Assembly (NCBI GenBank): GCA_030340625.1
Contig: JAOPHQ010005720.1
Location: 1 to 64,000 of the forward strand
Reading direction: 5' to 3'
DNA: 64,000 bases
From: Merluccius polli
Lineage: Eukaryota; Chordata; Actinopteri; Gadiformes; Merlucciidae
Made by a program: the position numbers and the translations under genes. Below the pieces are notes generated by a model, which saw only the letters and a list, made by a program, of their open reading frames with translations, had not been told where the DNA came from and ran no database searches. The stretch's first letter is position 1; each line of letters begins with the position of its first letter. This document shows, in pieces, positions 62,056 to 64,000 of the stretch.

Positions 62056-62345
62056 ATCCTATAGACACATGTTCTACTAACCCTCTATGAAGATATCCTA
62101 GTAGACACATGTTCTACTAACCCTCTATGAAGATATCCTATAGACACATGTTCTACTAACCCTCTATGAAGATATCCTAGTAGACACATGTTCTACTAAC
62201 CCTCTATGAAGATATCCTATAGACACATGTTCTACTAACCCTCTATGAAGATATCCTAGTAGACACATGTTCTACTAACCCTCTATGAAGATATCCTATA
62301 GACACATGTTCTACTAACCCTCTATGAAGATATCCTGGTAGACAC
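62056..62345. repeat. Minisatellite with alternating 35/38-bp units
   Basis: Eight copies of 'agacacatgttctactaacc' plus 'ctctatgaagatatccta', alternating between versions with and without a 'gt' spacer, so the real period is about 75 bp. Confidence 0.93.
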
Positions 62346-62579
62346 ATGTCAATATTTGCCGCTGACCCAGTGATCAATGACTGGATCACTGGAGAACAGG
62401 AACAGACAGACAAAGAGACAGACCGACAGACAGACAGACAGGTAGAGAGACGGACAGACAGGTGGAGAGACATTAGAAAAAGTAACTCCTACATCTGGAC
62501 TCAATAATGAGGTACCACATGTTACAAAGTCTGTTTGTAGTTTCAAAGGGCAGCACAAAGTTTATTTATGACCCCCTAG

Positions 62580-62592
62580 GACCCCCCCCCCC

Positions 62593-62645
<53 letters not shown>
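62580..62645. repeat. Poly-C and (AC)n tracts
   Basis: C-run at 62582-62595 followed by (CA)n to 62642. Confidence 0.97.
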
Positions 62646-62647
<2 letters not shown>

Positions 62648-62794
62648 CACTTATTGGATGTATTTATTAGCTTCCCATGCTGTATACCAGAAAGGAAATC
62701 TAAACCTAACATTTATGGTGCACCAGAAGCTTGTTTTATTGAAATCCTTGCTGTACTGACAGTGATATATTATTGTTTAACTTTCTACTGACAA

Positions 62795-62875
62795 ATGAAC
62801 TTATTGTAAGTCGCCTTGGACAAAAGCGTCTGCCAAATTCCCTAAATGTGAATATGAATGTAAATGTAAATCTCA
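62795..62875. mobile_element. SINE-like tail (inverse of the 15826 copy)
   Basis: 'cttattgtaagtcgccttgg' plus 'acaaaagcgtctgccaaatt' and 'ccctaaatgtgaatatgaat': the common fish repeat end. Confidence 0.75.
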
Positions 62876-62945
62876 AATGAGTGAGTGAGAGAAAGAAACA
62901 GAAGAACAAGTGAGTTTTTTTAACTGGTAGGCCTACTCATGTTAC

Positions 62946-63043
<98 letters not shown>

Positions 63044-63196
63044 ACAACAGAATATTAAAAGAATAAAACGGAATATAAATAAAATAAAACAGAATATTAA
63101 AAAAAGCTGCATCAGCAGTATTATTTATAGCCTACTATAAAACGACGCGCACACAAACACACACACACGCACACACACACACACACACACACACGC
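62946..63196. repeat. (CA)n and (GCAC)n microsatellites
   Basis: (AC)n at 62947-63041 with a (GCAC)n core at 62972-62993, and another AC-rich run at 63148-63195. Confidence 0.97.
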
Positions 63197-63345
63197 ACGG
63201 CGGTGTAATCAGCTGAGACACCTGAGCCCAGCCGGCAGGTTAGTGTTCCCAGGTCGGGTTCAGGGGGTGGGGGGTGGGGGGGGTCTCGGTCTCCGGTGTG
63301 TCCGCTCCGCTCCGCGTCCCGGCAAGTCGCACGTTAGTCCCGGTG

Positions 63346-63408
63346 ATGACGGAACCATCGCTCGTTAGTCCCGGTGATGACGGAGCCACCGGAGCCAGAC
63401 GAAGCTAA
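63346..63408 (+). CDS. Upstream ORF overlapping the candidate start exon
   Basis: ATG ACG GAA CCA ... TAA, 20 codons. It arises because a 31-bp block containing 'gttagtcccggtgatgacgg' is duplicated, placing a copy of the start context in another frame. Would be expected to reduce translation of the downstream ATG if transcribed (inference). Confidence 0.3.
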   Translation: MTEPSLVSPGDDGATGARRS

Positions 63409-63441
63409 AGTCGGTCCGGGAGGCGAGGTTTGGGACGACAA
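63377..63441 (+). CDS. Candidate first coding exon of an unidentified + strand gene
   Basis: ATG at 63377 in a GC-rich context; encodes MTEPPEPDEAKVGPGGEVWD plus one Asp, then AA/GTGAGT, a consensus donor. Read without splicing it stops at once. Sits in a CpG-richer patch (63197-63440) suggestive of a promoter. The gene would continue beyond the window; in mammals the next gene after ZNF608 is GRAMD2B, but nothing in this short peptide proves that identity. Confidence 0.4.
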
Positions 63442-63595
63442 GTGAGTTTCCCTGGGGGGGGGGGCATGTTGTGGTGTCTTTATAACGGCTTCAGAGACCT
63501 GACCCAGGACCGCAGTTTGGACGTCCGACTCAGATCGACGTTGGAAAATAACTTTCAACTGGTTTTAGCAGTTTGTGTCTGTGCTGAGCAGTGAC

Positions 63596-63985
63596 CATCA
63601 ACCACTTATTATCCATGTGTTACTCCTTGTAAAGATACATGTTGTAGTTCTAGAGATAGTTCATGTATTACTCCTTGTAAAGATAGGCCTACATGTTGTA
63701 GTTCTAGAGATAGTTCATGTATTACTCCTTGTAAAGATACATGTTGTAGTTCTAGAGATAGTTCATGTATTACTCCTTGTAAAGATACATGTTGTAGTTC
63801 TAGAGATAGTTCATGTATTACTCCTTGTAAAGATACATGTTGTAGTTCTAGAGATAGTTCATGTATTACTCCTTGTATACATGTTGTAGTTCTAGAGATA
63901 GTTCATGTGTTACTCCTTGTATACATGTTGTAGTTCTAGAGATAGTTCATGTGTTACTCCTTGTAAAGATACATGTTGTAGTTCA
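63596..63985. repeat. 48-bp minisatellite in the intron after the candidate exon
   Basis: About eight copies of 'catgttgtagttctagagat' plus 'agttcatgtattactccttg' and 'taaagata'; some lack 'aaagata'. Reads off the window's right end. Confidence 0.95.
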
Positions 63986-64000
63986 GAGTTCATGTGTTAG

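Overview
The window is genomic DNA of a ray-finned (teleost-type) fish. The genes are split into many small GT-AG exons, long CA/TG, GA and TA microsatellites and kilobase minisatellites are dense, and several repeats carry teleost hallmarks (LINE 3' tails, hAT-type elements, 'atttagcagacgctttt' SINE-like tails). No prokaryotic features are present.

Three vertebrate genes are recognisable. prdm6 (+) contributes only its last two coding exons (7975-8151 and 10442-10556, C-terminal zinc fingers and stop). cep120 (-) is complete: I could thread 20 coding exons from the ATG at 39607 to the TGA at 21236 with every splice phase consistent, giving 1025 codons. znf608 (-) runs from a start-bearing exon at 57204 to a proposed short last exon at 44427, eight coding exons, about 1490 residues, phases again consistent. 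The order and orientation prdm6(+) / cep120(-) / znf608(-) match the human 5q23.2 neighbourhood as I know it, except that CSNK1G3, which lies between CEP120 and ZNF608 in human, is not in the 4.8-kb gap here. On the far right two short + strand start-exon candidates (60050-60214 and 63377-63441) may belong to a gene beyond the window.

Layout: 1-7974, repeats and retroelement debris upstream of (probably inside an intron of) prdm6; 7975-10556, prdm6 3' end; 10557-20780, convergent prdm6/cep120 intergenic region with minisatellites, a LINE fragment and a pair of MITE-like elements; 20781-39900, cep120 with its promoter; 39900-44426, intergenic; 44427-57320, znf608, whose first intron holds two LINE remnants and whose first exon is a CpG-rich, low-complexity coding block; 57321-64000, upstream region dominated by a 1.3-kb minisatellite, two hAT-like elements and telomere-like CCCTAA repeats.

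The genes do not form a pathway: PRDM6 is a smooth-muscle-associated transcriptional repressor, CEP120 a centriole-elongation/ciliogenesis protein and ZNF608 a Scribbler/Brakeless-type nuclear regulator. The most unusual aspect of the window is its tandem-repeat biology: minisatellites nucleated inside three LINE remnants, a 34-bp array with a 17-monomer (586-bp) higher-order period inside a cep120 intron, a znf608 splice donor copied in tandem, an in-frame triplication inside a cep120 exon, and TG microsatellites standing where polypyrimidine tracts are expected at several splice acceptors. Family names rest on recall of protein sequences, not on database searches.
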